A stretch of 64,000 nt of DNA from Kitasatospora atroaurantiaca (GCF_007828955.1 NZ_VIVR01000001.1:434001-498000); one strand, 5' to 3'; shown: positions 33,630-42,719, counted from the stretch's first letter. Notes: generated by a model not told the origin, from the letters alone. Numbers and translations: made by a program.

Positions 33630-33697
33630 CTTGCCGGGCAGGAATCAGGTGCTGAGGAGCGCCTCTTTCGGTGTTCCCGACGACCTGCTCGGTGCGC

Positions 33698-35206
33698 TCA
33701 GCGCAGTTCCAGGCCGAGTTCCTTCTCCAGCACGGTCGCCTGTTCGGGCGTGGCGAAAACGTAGTAGCTGTCGTAGTTGCTGTCCCTGAGGCGCACGAAG
33801 TCAACCAGGTGGAACCGGCGCGTGTCGTCGCCGGGGTCGGGATCGACGTGGCCGATGAACTCCGCGATCGCCAGGTGGTCGAGGTACTCGTCCGACTGGT
33901 GCTCGGTCTGCTGGGTCACCAGGACGCCGTTGCGGGCGAACTCCAGGACCTCGCCGTCCTCCTCGTCCTCACGCAGCCGGACGTCGGTGATGGTGACCGC
34001 GCCGTCGGTGAGGGCCGCGGCCCGCTCCAGAATGCCCTCGTAGCTCTCCTCCAGATAGTCGACATCGTCCCCGTGGGCCGAGACTGCCACACCGAACTCC
34101 TCGAGCGCGCCGGGCACTTCATGGGGTGTCAGCTCATTGTGTGCGAACTCGGCGTACTCCGCGAGGACGCTGTCGACCTTCTCCCGCGGCACCATGCCCA
34201 TCCGCTTCAGCAGCGCCCCCACGTGTGCGTACGAGGACGGCCTGAACCAGAACAGCACGTCCCCCAGCCTGTCCTCCCGCCTGCCGTCCACCTCCTCCTC
34301 GAGGAGCAGCTCACGCAGGCACCCCAGCGGAATCGCCGCGCCCCCGAGCCGCTTGTCCGGCTGATCCACGAACGGCACCTCGGTCCACACGCTCTCCCGC
34401 GACCCCGGGGCTCCGGGCTCGGCGTCGGGATCGAACGGGATGTACTGCCACACCGCCCCCTTGTTCCGCCGGATCACCTCGCCCATGTACCAGCAGGCGC
34501 CCTGCACGAACGGCTCGTCCCGCGAGGCGTCGAATTCCTCCACCGTGGCGAACCGCCGCCTCATGACGGCTTCCAGCCAGTCCAACGTGTCGGGGTGGAA
34601 ATTCCACCTCCATGCTCCTTCGAACGCGTCGGCGGCCCAGGCGGGGAGCGCCTCCCTCCGCTCGGCCAGCCACGCCGTCAGCGCCGGATCCTCCGGCAGC
34701 CGCACCCCGGGGTCCACGTGCGGAGTGTGCTCCTTGACCGGCTCCCACCCCGGCACCGCGTGCTGCCGCGCCGTCACGGCCTGCCGCAGCCGCTCGATCT
34801 CCTCGGCGAACGCGCTCCCGGTGCGGACTCGAAGGGCGTACGAGATCAGTAACATCGGTGCGACGGGCGAGAGTTCCAGTTCCGCGTCCGGCCAGACGAC
34901 AGGCTGGCCCGGGAGATCGCCGACCGGCCGAGTGTTCCAGCCCCAAGCGCCGCCCGCGATGCCGAGCAGGACTTCGCCGAGATAGGCCATCGCACTCTCC
35001 ACGAACTCCGTCCGCTCCTCGGGGGCGGAGTCGTACTGCTCCAGCAGACGCGCCTCCAGAGCGTCCAGCGACTTGGCGGAGTAGTCGAAGGGGACATCCG
35101 CGGGACGGAGGACCTTCTCCAGGAGCAGCAGCTGATACGGCAGATCGCCGATCCACTGCTGAAGCAGGTGCTGCGGGGAGGTTTCTGGCTGTGTGTCAGG
35201 GACCAT
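33698..35206 (-). CDS. Hypothetical protein, 502 aa
   Basis: A soluble, acidic protein without signal peptide or membrane segment. I do not recognise a family. Aromatic-rich stretches (GGAWGWNTRPVGDLPGQP; ACWYMGEVIRRNKGAVWQY) recur in its two halves, each with a MGEV/LGEV motif (AYLGEVLLGIAGGAWGW and CWYMGEVIRRNKGAVW), so the protein looks like an internal duplication of a small domain. ATG 35206 was chosen because upstream codons lose coding character. It is convergent with the cluster and probably unrelated to it. Confidence 0.75.
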   Translation of the reverse strand: MVPDTQPETSPQHLLQQWIGDLPYQLLLLEKVLRPADVPFDYSAKSLDALEARLLEQYDSAPEERTEFVESAMAYLGEVLLGIAGGAWGWNTRPVGDLPGQPVVWPDAELELSPVAPMLLISYALRVRTGSAFAEEIERLRQAVTARQHAVPGWEPVKEHTPHVDPGVRLPEDPALTAWLAERREALPAWAADAFEGAWRWNFHPDTLDWLEAVMRRRFATVEEFDASRDEPFVQGACWYMGEVIRRNKGAVWQYIPFDPDAEPGAPGSRESVWTEVPFVDQPDKRLGGAAIPLGCLRELLLEEEVDGRREDRLGDVLFWFRPSSYAHVGALLKRMGMVPREKVDSVLAEYAEFAHNELTPHEVPGALEEFGVAVSAHGDDVDYLEESYEGILERAAALTDGAVTITDVRLREDEEDGEVLEFARNGVLVTQQTEHQSDEYLDHLAIAEFIGHVDPDPGDDTRRFHLVDFVRLRDSNYDSYYVFATPEQATVLEKELGLELR

Positions 35207-35319
35207 GCGGACACTGTAGGAGCGCACCCTGACAACGTCCGTCTCGGATTTCCGCTTCTCGGTGACATCGCGATCCGCGCCGAGGCGTTCGCGGTCGCTC
35301 CTGACCGGAGCGCCCAGGG

Positions 35320-35718
35320 TCACGGCTGCCGCAGCCACTCCTCGAGCGCCTCGCGGGTCGGAAACCAGCCGGTCGGGAAGTCGGCCCCCGGCTCGGGCGC
35401 CGGCTCGCCGGGCGAGGGCGCCGACGCGGGCAGGAGGAACGCGAACTTCTCGATCCCCGAGGCGTTGTACCGCGGGATGATCTCGCGCTGCCGCCACCGC
35501 GCGGTGTCGGCATCGGGCGAGAACGCGAACCGGGTCACGTCGATCACCACGTGCCGTGGCCGGTGCTCCTCCGAGAGCGCGGCCAGACGCTCCAGGCTGC
35601 GCCGGAAGTCCTGGTCGGCCATCCCCTCCGTGGACTCGAACCACTCGAGCTCGAGCCTGCCGGCGGCGGGATCATGGGTGATCCGACCGAAGTCGTCCCG
35701 GTCGAGTTCAGTTGTCAT
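35320..35718 (-). CDS. Small SpoIIAA/STAS-like hypothetical protein
   Basis: A 132-residue protein with alternating strands and helices: LELEWFESTEGM, then HVVIDVTRFAFSPD and a helix WRQREIIPRYNASG followed by KFAFLLP. This layout resembles SpoIIAA-like/STAS proteins, which bind partners rather than catalyse. Assignment is tentative. The gene is single, with ATG 35718 preferred over an in-frame upstream start that reads into low-quality sequence. Confidence 0.6.
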   Translation of the reverse strand: MTTELDRDDFGRITHDPAAGRLELEWFESTEGMADQDFRRSLERLAALSEEHRPRHVVIDVTRFAFSPDADTARWRQREIIPRYNASGIEKFAFLLPASAPSPGEPAPEPGADFPTGWFPTREALEEWLRQP

Positions 35719-35853
35719 GCCCGTCCTCACGTCGACTCGGAATCCACTGGTGACGCTCCCACACCAGCGCACCACGGACCGCGAAGGCTCACGCATCGAT
35801 CACCCGAACGCCCGTAGCCACCACCCGGACGCGCTGGGCCGTCGACGGCTTCG

Positions 35854-35882
35854 GCCCCTCGCCCGTGCACCGGGCGAGGGGC
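35854..35882. terminator. Hairpin downstream of the secreted barrel protein gene
   Basis: Arms GCCCCTCGCCCG and CGGGCGAGGGGC (12 bp, 5-base loop) lie 24 bases past the stop of the minus-strand gene at 35906. The remainder of 35719-35905 shows nothing else. Confidence 0.78.
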
Positions 35883-35905
35883 GCTCTCTGCTGCGGACCG
35901 GGGAG

Positions 35906-36403
35906 TCAGTGCTTGAGATGGAAGGTCAGCAGGTCAGCAGGCTGACCCTGGACGGACCCGCCCGGAGTGACGGACACCTGGCCGCCGGCGCCGCTGTAGC
36001 GGCCGGTGCCCCCGGTGACGGCGAAGGTCGACTCCGTGGCGATGTGCTCGAACAACTCGGCCCCGGAGAACACCAGGTTGCCCTCCGCGAGGCGGACCGT
36101 GCAGTCGAGCATGTAGCTGCCCTCCTGGAAGACCTGGACCCGGGTGATCGCATCGCCGATCACCTGCCCGTCAGCGTCGACGGCCGGCTCCTGGAACAGC
36201 AGGACGTCGCCGGGCTGGGGATTGGCTCCGTTACCGACGAACGGATCCCGCTCGAGCAGCAGGACCCGTACGGTCTGCTCCTTGTGCCCGGGCCCGCCGG
36301 CTGCGGCGGGGGTGGCGACGCCCACCCCGACGAACAGCATGGTGAGCACGGCTCCGATCGTCAGCGCGAGGCTGCGCAGCCGACCCGGTTGAGTACGGTC
36401 CAT
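35906..36403 (-). CDS. Secreted allene-oxide-cyclase/dirigent-like barrel protein
   Basis: A 165-residue secreted protein. Signal peptide residues 1-35 end in ATPAAA. The mature part is beta-rich with QVFQEGSYMLDCTVRLAEG and the typical TGGTGRYSGAGG turn of allene-oxide-cyclase-like barrels, common in Streptomyces. An enzymatic role is not proven for bacterial members. ATG 36403 provides the signal peptide at the N terminus. It is transcribed alone. Confidence 0.78.
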   Translation of the reverse strand: MDRTQPGRLRSLALTIGAVLTMLFVGVGVATPAAAGGPGHKEQTVRVLLLERDPFVGNGANPQPGDVLLFQEPAVDADGQVIGDAITRVQVFQEGSYMLDCTVRLAEGNLVFSGAELFEHIATESTFAVTGGTGRYSGAGGQVSVTPGGSVQGQPADLLTFHLKH

Positions 36404-36608
36404 GTGCGACTTCCCTCCGGCCCTCGTCATCGAGGAATGCGGTGACCCGGACTCCTTCCGGACACGAACACACTGTGACCGCGTTGGTCTGACGACTGGT
36501 TTCCGGACACGCCACCACTGCGACCATTCACCCGCATGTCCGGCAGCCGTGCGCCCGGATCCGACGGCCGTCGCCGGCCCAACCGGTCGGCGCCACGGTG
36601 CTGCCGGG

Positions 36609-37475
36609 TCAGGCCGTGAGGAGCGGGGTGGCGATGTCGCGGGCGAAGTCGGCGAAGGCCCTGGGCTCACGACCGGTCAGTTCACGGAAGGTCTCGGTGG
36701 TGTGGGCGTTCACGCCCTCTCGGATGGACCGGAAGACCGCGACGATCTGCTCGGCCAGCCACTGCGGCATTCCGGTCTGGGCCATGCCGGCAAGCGCCGC
36801 CTCGTCGGGTACGTCGACGAACTCGATCGCACGTCCTGTGGCGGTGGACAGCTCCTCGGCGACCTCTTCGTGCGTGATCGCCCTGGGCCCGGTGATCAGA
36901 TAGGTCTGCCCGTCGTGCCCGTCCACCGTGAGGACGGTGGCCGCGGCAGCGGCCACGTCGCGCGGGTCGATCATGGCCATGCGCGCCTCTCCGGTGGGCA
37001 CGAAGAACTGCCCGGTCTGTGCGATGGTCTGCGCCGAGCCGAGGATGTTCGACATCAGGTAGCCGGCGCGCAGGATCACGGCCGGGACGCCGGAGTCACG
37101 CAGGTGCTGCTCGATGCGGCCGTGCTGGTCGGCGAAGGCCGCCGACGCGCCGACCTCGGCCCCGACCGTGGACAGCATGACGATCCGCCGCACACCCTCG
37201 GCAACGGCGGCATCGATGACGTTCGTCTCGTACTCGACCTGGCGCAGGTCGTTGCCGCACATCAGAAAGACCCGGTCGGCCCCGGAGAGGGCTCGCCGGA
37301 TCGAGTCCGGTTCGGCGAAGTCTCCTACCGCGACCTCGACCTCACTGCCGAGGACTGCGGCGGCCCGACCCCGATCCCGCGCGAACGCGCGGACGGGGAT
37401 CCCTCGACCTCGAAGCTCGCCGACCACTTTCGATCCGATGTTCCCGGTCGCCCCGGTCACCAGGACTGTCCTCAT
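36609..37475 (-). CDS. NmrA-like NAD(P)-binding (atypical SDR) protein
   Basis: A 288-residue Rossmann-fold protein: VTGATGNIGSKVV at the N terminus, ARDRGRAAAV as cofactor-binding second strand and a later FVDVPDEAAL segment. The length and absence of a classical YxxxK match NmrA/HSCARG-type sensors or quinone reductases. The substrate is unknown. It stands 56 bases from the SRPBCC gene in the same direction, so it may be part of the ArsR-controlled unit. Confidence 0.87.
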   Translation of the reverse strand: MRTVLVTGATGNIGSKVVGELRGRGIPVRAFARDRGRAAAVLGSEVEVAVGDFAEPDSIRRALSGADRVFLMCGNDLRQVEYETNVIDAAVAEGVRRIVMLSTVGAEVGASAAFADQHGRIEQHLRDSGVPAVILRAGYLMSNILGSAQTIAQTGQFFVPTGEARMAMIDPRDVAAAAATVLTVDGHDGQTYLITGPRAITHEEVAEELSTATGRAIEFVDVPDEAALAGMAQTGMPQWLAEQIVAVFRSIREGVNAHTTETFRELTGREPRAFADFARDIATPLLTA

Positions 37476-37531
37476 CGCCTGTCACTCCTCGGGAGGGCCA
37501 CCAGCGTTGGCTGTGATGCCATGACGGCAGG

Positions 37532-37981
37532 TCAGGCCGGGGTGTTTTCCATCCAGTGGTCGGGGCCGGGGTCGCCGCCCTCGGCCCGGACGGTGAGCCG
37601 GTCGATGTAGTGGGTCCAGCCCTCCTTGTGGGGGGCGCGGGCCTCCGGGGGGAGGTCGTGGTGGACCAGGCGGAGCAGGGTGCCCTCCGCGTCGGGTTCG
37701 AGGGTGATCTCGACGGTGGTGGAGCCGGGCGGGACGGGCATGCCGCCGGTCTCCCAGCCCCAGGTGAAGACCACCCGCTTGGGCGGGTCGACCTCGAGGA
37801 AGCGGCCCGATGCGTGGTTGTCGCCGGTGACGTTGGTCCGGTAAGCACCGCCCGGCTCGAAGGAGAACTCACCGTCCTTGCCCATCCAGGACAGCCAGCG
37901 CTCGCGATCGGTGAAGAAGGAGAACACCGTCTCGGGGCGGGCGGCGATCCGCCGCTCGACGGTCACCAGTTGAGCGGTCAT
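37532..37981 (-). CDS. SRPBCC (AHSA1-like) domain protein
   Basis: A 149-residue START-like protein: VERRIAARPETVFSFFTDRERWLSWMG at the N terminus, GGAYRTNVTG and RVVFTWGWE in the middle, and a C-terminal helix. Members bind small hydrophobic molecules; the function is usually unknown. Its ATG overlaps the ArsR TGA, an arrangement seen repeatedly where an ArsR repressor controls an AHSA1-type partner. Confidence 0.88.
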   Translation of the reverse strand: MTAQLVTVERRIAARPETVFSFFTDRERWLSWMGKDGEFSFEPGGAYRTNVTGDNHASGRFLEVDPPKRVVFTWGWETGGMPVPPGSTTVEITLEPDAEGTLLRLVHHDLPPEARAPHKEGWTHYIDRLTVRAEGGDPGPDHWMENTPA

Positions 37982-38319
37982 CAGGTTGGCCTCTTCTCCT
38001 GTGCTGCGCGTTCGGCCTGTTCGGCGAGGTCGGCCAGGGTGTCGAGCCTGGTGGCCCACATGGCCTGCAGGTAGTCCGCCAGCGGGCCCATGGCCGTCCG
38101 GTTCGCCCGGTAGTAGCGCTTGCGGCCTTCTTGGCGCAGCGTAACCAGCCCGGCGTCCCGGAGCACCTTGAGGTGCTGGGAGACGGCGCCGAAGGTGACG
38201 TCGAACCGCTCGGCGATCTCGCCCGCGGACAGCTCGGTGTCCCAGACCAGCCGCAGGATCTCGCGCCGCCTGGGCTCGGCAACCGCTTGCACCGCTTCCA
38301 TGCCCCTCATTTTAGTCAT
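37981..38319 (-). CDS. ArsR-family transcriptional repressor
   Basis: A 112-residue winged-helix regulator: AEPRRREILRLVWDTELSAGEIAERFDVTFGAVSQHLKVLRDAGLV is the diagnostic HTH. No ArsR metal-binding Cys motif is seen, so the effector is probably organic. Later ATGs at 38310 and 38301 are possible starts. It faces the SRPBCC gene at 38389, with an inverted repeat between them, and translates into the SRPBCC gene at 37532 by overlap. Confidence 0.9.
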   Translation of the reverse strand: MTKMRGMEAVQAVAEPRRREILRLVWDTELSAGEIAERFDVTFGAVSQHLKVLRDAGLVTLRQEGRKRYYRANRTAMGPLADYLQAMWATRLDTLADLAEQAERAAQEKRPT

Positions 38320-38350
38320 GGCTTGAACTTGCCTTCATGGCGGCTGTCGT

Positions 38351-38366
38351 TTTAGTGTCGACTAAA
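38351..38366. promoter_or_regulatory. Probable ArsR operator TTTAGTGTCGACTAAA
   Basis: Six-base arms TTTAGT/ACTAAA flank GTCG, 23 bases before the rightward SRPBCC ATG. A half-site TTTAGT recurs at 38311 over the repressor's own start. AT-rich symmetric sequence in a divergent ArsR promoter suggests autoregulation and control of both sides. Confidence 0.65.
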
Positions 38367-38388
38367 GCAACGAGAAAGGAGCACTGTC

Positions 38389-38811
38389 ATGGCCGACATC
38401 GCGATGCAGCTGCACATCGAGGCCGACGCGGACACCCTGTACGCGGCGATCTCCACCACCGAGGGCATCCGGAGCTGGTTCACCACGACCGCCACCGCGG
38501 GCGAGGGAGTGGACGCCCTGCACGAGCTGTCGTTCCCCGGCGTCCCGGAGCCCTGGCGGCTGCGCGTCACCGAGGCGGAGTCCGGCAAGCGGCTCGTCCT
38601 GGCGGGTGAGAACGGCCCCTGGGCCGGCACAGAGCAGACCTACGAGCTGCTGCCCCAGCCCGAAGGCGGCACCGTCCTGCGCTTCACCCACGGCGGATTC
38701 CCGGCCGTCGACGACGGCTACCGCAACTTCACGTACGGCTGGGCGACGAAGTTCGTGCAGCTCAAGGCCTACGCCGAGACCGGCAAGCCATCCCCGTTCT
38801 TCACCGACTGA
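38389..38811 (+). CDS. SRPBCC (AHSA1-like) domain protein
   Basis: A 140-residue START-like protein: MQLHIEADADTLYAAISTTEGIRSWFTTTA gives the family N terminus, and TVLRFTHGGFPAVDDGYRNFTYGWATKFVQLKAY the C-terminal helix. RBS AAAGGAG lies 9 bases before ATG. It is divergent from ArsR and 38 bases upstream of a mycothiol-type gene, with which it probably forms an operon. Confidence 0.9.
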   Translation: MADIAMQLHIEADADTLYAAISTTEGIRSWFTTTATAGEGVDALHELSFPGVPEPWRLRVTEAESGKRLVLAGENGPWAGTEQTYELLPQPEGGTVLRFTHGGFPAVDDGYRNFTYGWATKFVQLKAYAETGKPSPFFTD

Positions 38812-38849
38812 CCCCGCGACCCACGCACCCACCGACCCAGGAGCCCCTC

Positions 38850-39395
38850 ATGCACAGCGCCATCCAGGAATTCGCCGCCGCGTTCGCCGAGACCGCCTCG
38901 GCCGTACGGACCGACCAGCTCTCCGAGCGCACACCTTGCGACAAGTTCAGCGTCGCCGAGCTCCTCGCCCACCTCGGTGAGGTCCTGCCCTCCTCCGAAC
39001 GGGCGGCCCGCAAGCAGCCGCAGACCTCCGCCGGCTCCGTCACCGCCCCGGACGAGGTCGCCCAGTCCGCCCGCCGGGCCGCCGCAGCCTGGGGCGAGGC
39101 CGACGCGTACGAAGGCACCACCGAGTTCGGCCCCGGCGAGATGCCCGCCGAGTTCGCGGCCGCCATCACCCTCCAGGAGCTCGCCCTGCACGGCTGGGAC
39201 CTCGCCCGCGCCACCGGCCGGCCGTTCACGGTCGGCGACGACGCGTCGAAGGTCGCCCTCGCCGTGGTCGAGCAGCTCGCGGACAACGCCCGCGCCAACG
39301 GCGCCTACGGCCCGGCCGTCGCCGTACCGGCCGACGCGAGCGCCTTCCACCGCGCGCTCGCCCTCAGCGGTCGCAATCCTGGATGGGGCGCCTGA
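38850..39395 (+). CDS. TIGR03086-type DinB/mycothiol-dependent maleylpyruvate isomerase-like protein
   Basis: A 181-residue DinB-fold protein: SERTPCDKFSVAELLAHLGE with the N-terminal His metal ligand, and the family signature ELALHGWDLARATGRP near residue 115. Such actinobacterial proteins bind a divalent metal and often use mycothiol. The substrate is unknown. It belongs to the run of small genes starting at 38389. Confidence 0.87.
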   Translation: MHSAIQEFAAAFAETASAVRTDQLSERTPCDKFSVAELLAHLGEVLPSSERAARKQPQTSAGSVTAPDEVAQSARRAAAAWGEADAYEGTTEFGPGEMPAEFAAAITLQELALHGWDLARATGRPFTVGDDASKVALAVVEQLADNARANGAYGPAVAVPADASAFHRALALSGRNPGWGA

Positions 39396-39438
39396 TCGGC
39401 CCCGTGAGGGCGACGGCAACGGAGCACGAGGCAGCGGC

Positions 39439-39888
39439 ATGACGATCGACGAGACGGCTGAACGACTGATCCCGCTCCCGCCCGACCAGGTGGCCGGCTA
39501 CGCCATGGACTGGCGTCACGACCCCGACTGGACCCAGGGCATCCGCGAAGCGCGGCTGACCCGGGAAGCCGACAAGGGCGGGTTCGGCGTCGGGGCCGAG
39601 GTGACCCGGACGGCGTACTTCCTCGGCAAGCGCATCGACTACGTGCTCCGCGTTGCGGAGCACGTACCCCTCAGGCTGCTGGACATGGTCTCCGTGGCCG
39701 GTCCGATGCCCATGCACGTCACCTACACCTTCGCCCCGCACGCGCGCGGCACCCTGGCGCGCATTCGCGTGCAGGGCGACGCCAGGGGCTACTACCGCCT
39801 GGCTGCGCCGGTCATGGCGCGCAAAGTCCGCTCGTCCATCACCAAGGACCTACGCGATCTCGAACGCATTCTCACCCCGGCGCGATAA
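39439..39888 (+). CDS. SRPBCC-family protein (polyketide-cyclase-like)
   Basis: A 149-residue START-like protein: ETAERLIPLPPDQVAGYAMDWRHDPDW at the start and TYTFAPHARGTLARIRVQGDARG in the sheet, ending in a long helix. It resembles the dehydrase/cyclase2-type SRPBCC proteins rather than AHSA1. ATG 39439 was chosen over in-frame upstream codons because it starts the family alignment. Same direction as its neighbours, 43 bases after the DinB-type gene. Confidence 0.8.
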   Translation: MTIDETAERLIPLPPDQVAGYAMDWRHDPDWTQGIREARLTREADKGGFGVGAEVTRTAYFLGKRIDYVLRVAEHVPLRLLDMVSVAGPMPMHVTYTFAPHARGTLARIRVQGDARGYYRLAAPVMARKVRSSITKDLRDLERILTPAR

Positions 39889-39935
39889 CCGGCGATCCCC
39901 ACCCCCGCATCACCCTCAGCACAAGGAGCACGACG

Positions 39936-40048
39936 ATGTCCGAGATCGCCTTCCAGGTAGAGATCGCCGACGACCGCAGGACCGTCCACCAAGCCCCCTG
40001 AACACGCACGACGAAACCAGCGAGCCGCAGCCGCTGTCCACGCTCTGA
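39936..40048 (+). pseudogene. Remnant of an SRPBCC gene
   Basis: After a good ribosome site (AAGGAG) the sequence encodes MSEIAFQVEIADDRRTVHQAP and then a stop. The N-terminal strand pattern (MSxIxxxVEIxxDxxTVxxA) is that of an AHSA1-type protein. A downstream segment in another frame ends HDETSEPQPLSTL before a stop at 40048, which could be the old C terminus. The body of the gene has been deleted. Confidence 0.55.
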
Positions 40049-40057
40049 GGGACCGTC

Positions 40058-40387
40058 ATGGCAATCGACGAAGGCCTCGCCCAGCGGATCCGCGAGAGGC
40101 TGGGCGATGTCCCCGGCATCACCGAGAAGCGCATGTTCGGAGGCCTGGCCTTCCTCCTGAACGGCAACATGGCCGTCGGCGTGCACGGCGACGAACTCAT
40201 CGTCCGCCTCCGCCCCGACGACACCGACTCGGCCCTGGCCCGCCCAGGCGTCCGGATCTTCGACTTGACCGGACGTCCGATGCGCGGCTGGATCCTCGTC
40301 GAGCCATCCGCCCTCGCCGAGGACGCGGCCCTCGCCGACTGGATCGACCAAGGCCGCACCTTCGCAGCAACCCTGCCGCCCAAGTAG
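40058..40387 (+). CDS. TfoX N-terminal domain protein
   Basis: A 109-residue TfoX-N protein: MFGGLAFLLNGNMAVGVHGDELIVRL and GRPMRGWILVEPSAL are the family signatures. The C-terminal HTH of true competence regulator TfoX is missing, as usual in actinomycetes, where the function is unknown. It closes the small-gene run that starts at 38389. Confidence 0.9.
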   Translation: MAIDEGLAQRIRERLGDVPGITEKRMFGGLAFLLNGNMAVGVHGDELIVRLRPDDTDSALARPGVRIFDLTGRPMRGWILVEPSALAEDAALADWIDQGRTFAATLPPK

Positions 40388-40451
40388 CGACTCCAGGGAG
40401 CGTGAGCCTTGTCCCGTCCGCCGACGAGGCTCTCGCCCTCGACACCCGTCC

Positions 40452-40493
40452 CCCGCTCCCGCTCCCGCTCCCGCTCCCGCTCCCGCTCCCGCT
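40452..40493. repeat. Hexanucleotide tandem repeat (CCCGCT)x7
   Basis: Seven perfect copies of CCCGCT in the gap 40388-40643 between the TfoX-N gene and the convergent DNA polymerase IV gene. No gene is recognised in this 256-base gap. Confidence 0.95.
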
Positions 40494-40643
40494 CCCAGGA
40501 TCACCAGAACGGCCGCCGGTCTCCGGCACACACGCCGGCCTCGGGCCCGTGATCACCAGGCCGCCGCCCTGGCCGCCGTTCGTGCTGCGGTCAGGTGCGG
40601 ATGCGTCGGTCGGGCAAGAGGTCGGCCAGGACGTCGTCGGCTT

Positions 40644-41690
40644 CTACCCGTCGCCGAGCTCGGCGCGCACACCGAGCAGCCGTACCGGGCGGCTGAGCTC
40701 GAACCGCTCCAGCACCGCCAGTGCCGCGTGGGTGATCTCGCCCGGGTCGAAGGTCGGCGTCGACAGCGTGATGCTGCGGGTTTGAGTGGTGAACGGCGCG
40801 AAGCGGACCTTCACCGCGACCCGGGTGGCCGGGCGGCCCTCGGTTGCCACATCCTGTGCCACACGCCCGGCCAGCGCGGCGACGTGCTGATCGATCTCCG
40901 ACCGCTCGACCAGGTCGTGTTGGAAGGTGGTCTCCCGGCTGTGCGAGCGCGGGACGTGCGGGGCGGCCGTGACCTCGGTGTCCCCGACACCGAGTGCGAG
41001 CATCCGGTACCACGGTCCCATGACCGGGCCGAATCGCTCGGCAAGCTCGTCGGGGTCGGCCCCGGCCAGCTCGGCGACCGTTCGGAGGCCGGCCTCGGCC
41101 AGCTTCCTCGCCGTCCTGGTACCGATACCCCAGAGCGCGTCGGTCGGACGCCCGGCCATGACGGCCACCCAGTTCTCCCGGGTGAGCCGGAAACTGTGCC
41201 GATCGGCGGCTCCGCCGCGGACCGGCGGCTTGGCAAAGCCCGTGGCCAGCTTGGCACGCAGCTTGTTGTCCCCGATGCCCACGGAGCACCACAGCCCCGT
41301 CGCGTCCTGCACCGCCTCCCGGATCTCGGCGGCCAGTGCCTCCGGATCGTCGGTGTGCGCCCCGACGAAGGCCTCATCCCAGCCGAGGACCTCCACGACG
41401 ACCGGAAACCGGCGCAGCGCTGCCATGAACCGATCGGAGGCCTCCTGGTAGGCCGGCGGGTCCGTGGGCAGGAACACCGCCTCCGGGCAGCGCCTGGCCG
41501 CCAGACGCAACGGCATGCCGGACCGGATGCCGAACGCGCGCGCCTCGTAGGAGGCCGTGGCCACCACCCCCCGCTGGGTCGGGTCACCGGTGCCGCCGAC
41601 CACCACCGGCCGACCACGCAGCTCCGGGCGGCGAGCCACCTCGACCGCGGCGACGAACTGGTCGAGGTCCACGTGGAGCACCCACTGCAT
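40644..41690 (-). CDS. dinB: DNA polymerase IV (Y-family, DinB)
   Basis: A 348-residue Y-family polymerase. Catalytic carboxylates are in HVDLDQF (residue 7 region) and GWDEAFVG (about 105, a variant of SIDEAYL), with the SYEARAFGIRSGMPLR fingers motif and a C-terminal little-finger domain. It copies damaged templates with low fidelity. The usual C-terminal beta-clamp peptide is not obvious, and the protein ends soon after the little finger. ATG 41690 gives the family start. Confidence 0.92.
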   Translation of the reverse strand: MQWVLHVDLDQFVAAVEVARRPELRGRPVVVGGTGDPTQRGVVATASYEARAFGIRSGMPLRLAARRCPEAVFLPTDPPAYQEASDRFMAALRRFPVVVEVLGWDEAFVGAHTDDPEALAAEIREAVQDATGLWCSVGIGDNKLRAKLATGFAKPPVRGGAADRHSFRLTRENWVAVMAGRPTDALWGIGTRTARKLAEAGLRTVAELAGADPDELAERFGPVMGPWYRMLALGVGDTEVTAAPHVPRSHSRETTFQHDLVERSEIDQHVAALAGRVAQDVATEGRPATRVAVKVRFAPFTTQTRSITLSTPTFDPGEITHAALAVLERFELSRPVRLLGVRAELGDG

Positions 41691-41969
41691 GGACACAAGA
41701 TCCAGTATGCGCGCCAGCACGGCGCGGCGAGAGTTCTGGACCGCCGGTCGGTGTCGTCGGGGCCGAGCGGAGCCTGACGGACCCGCGTTCACGGCCCGAG
41801 GAGCGAGGACTCCTACGTGCGATACCGAGAGTGGCCGTGATCTCACATCTCGCTGTCTGCCGACCGATGATGATGACCCGTTCGGACGACTGTGTGGTGC
41901 CGGTCATGGGCAGCGCCCGTGGTAGACAAAACGGGGCAAACGAGACCCCCGGTGAAAGAGAGTCCCCGC

Positions 41970-42716
41970 ATGCGTCCTTCGCGCAAGCTCGTGGCCGTCG
42001 CGAGCCTGGCAGCACTCCTGGCCGTCGGAGCCCCGGCCACCGCCTCGGCCTCCATCCCCGGCTCCGAACTGCACACCTACCGGGTGACCTTGGAGAACCT
42101 GACGCACGGGCAGCCCTTCTCGCCGCCCGTCGCCGCCACCACCCGGCAAGGTGGCCCGCACATGTTCCAGGTCGGGCGCCCGGCGTCCGGAGAGCTCGAA
42201 CAGATCGCGGAGGACGGCAACGAGGTACCGATGTTCCACCTGTTCAACGGCGCAACCGGGGTGACGCAGGCGGTCGACGTCGCACGCCCGCTGACTCCCC
42301 GGGGCACCAACAAGGGCGGCTTCGACGACCACGTCACCTTCACCATCAAGGCCCGCCACGGGGACCGCCTGTCCCTGGCGGCCATGCTGATCTGCACGAA
42401 CGACGGCTTCCTCGGCCTGGACCACGTCCGCCTCCCGCACAAGGGCCACCCGTCCGAGTTCCTGCTCAAGGGCTACGACGCCGGCACCGAGCTCAACACC
42501 GAGCGCAGCGGGGACATCGTCGACCCGTGCAGCGGGCTGGGCCCGGTCCAGCTCGCCGGCGACCCGAACGGCAACATCGACGATGCCGTGGACGAGACGC
42601 CCCACCAGCGGATCCACCTGCACCCCGGCATCCAGGGCAACGGCGACCTCTGCCCGGACCTGCACGGCTGGGAGAACCCGGTCGCCAAGGTGACCGTGGA
42701 GGAGATCGAAGACTGA
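41970..42716 (+). CDS. Secreted spondin-domain protein
   Basis: A 248-residue secreted protein. Signal peptide MRPSRKLVAVASLAALLAVGAPATASA is followed by YRVTLENLTHGQPFSPPVAATT and FQVGRPASGELEQIAEDGN, typical of bacterial spondin_N proteins, then ARHGDRLSLAAMLICTNDGFLGLD. A likely extracellular adhesion or stress protein. GAAAGAG precedes ATG 41970. The 279-base gap 41691-41969 upstream must hold its promoter; nothing else was recognised there. Confidence 0.85.
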   Translation: MRPSRKLVAVASLAALLAVGAPATASASIPGSELHTYRVTLENLTHGQPFSPPVAATTRQGGPHMFQVGRPASGELEQIAEDGNEVPMFHLFNGATGVTQAVDVARPLTPRGTNKGGFDDHVTFTIKARHGDRLSLAAMLICTNDGFLGLDHVRLPHKGHPSEFLLKGYDAGTELNTERSGDIVDPCSGLGPVQLAGDPNGNIDDAVDETPHQRIHLHPGIQGNGDLCPDLHGWENPVAKVTVEEIED

Positions 42717-42719
42717 GTC

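Noticed and set aside
40388..40643. Coding function for the CCCGCT repeat region
   Set aside because: Frames across it are short, proline/leucine-only and unsupported by a ribosome site; it is treated as an intergenic repeat.
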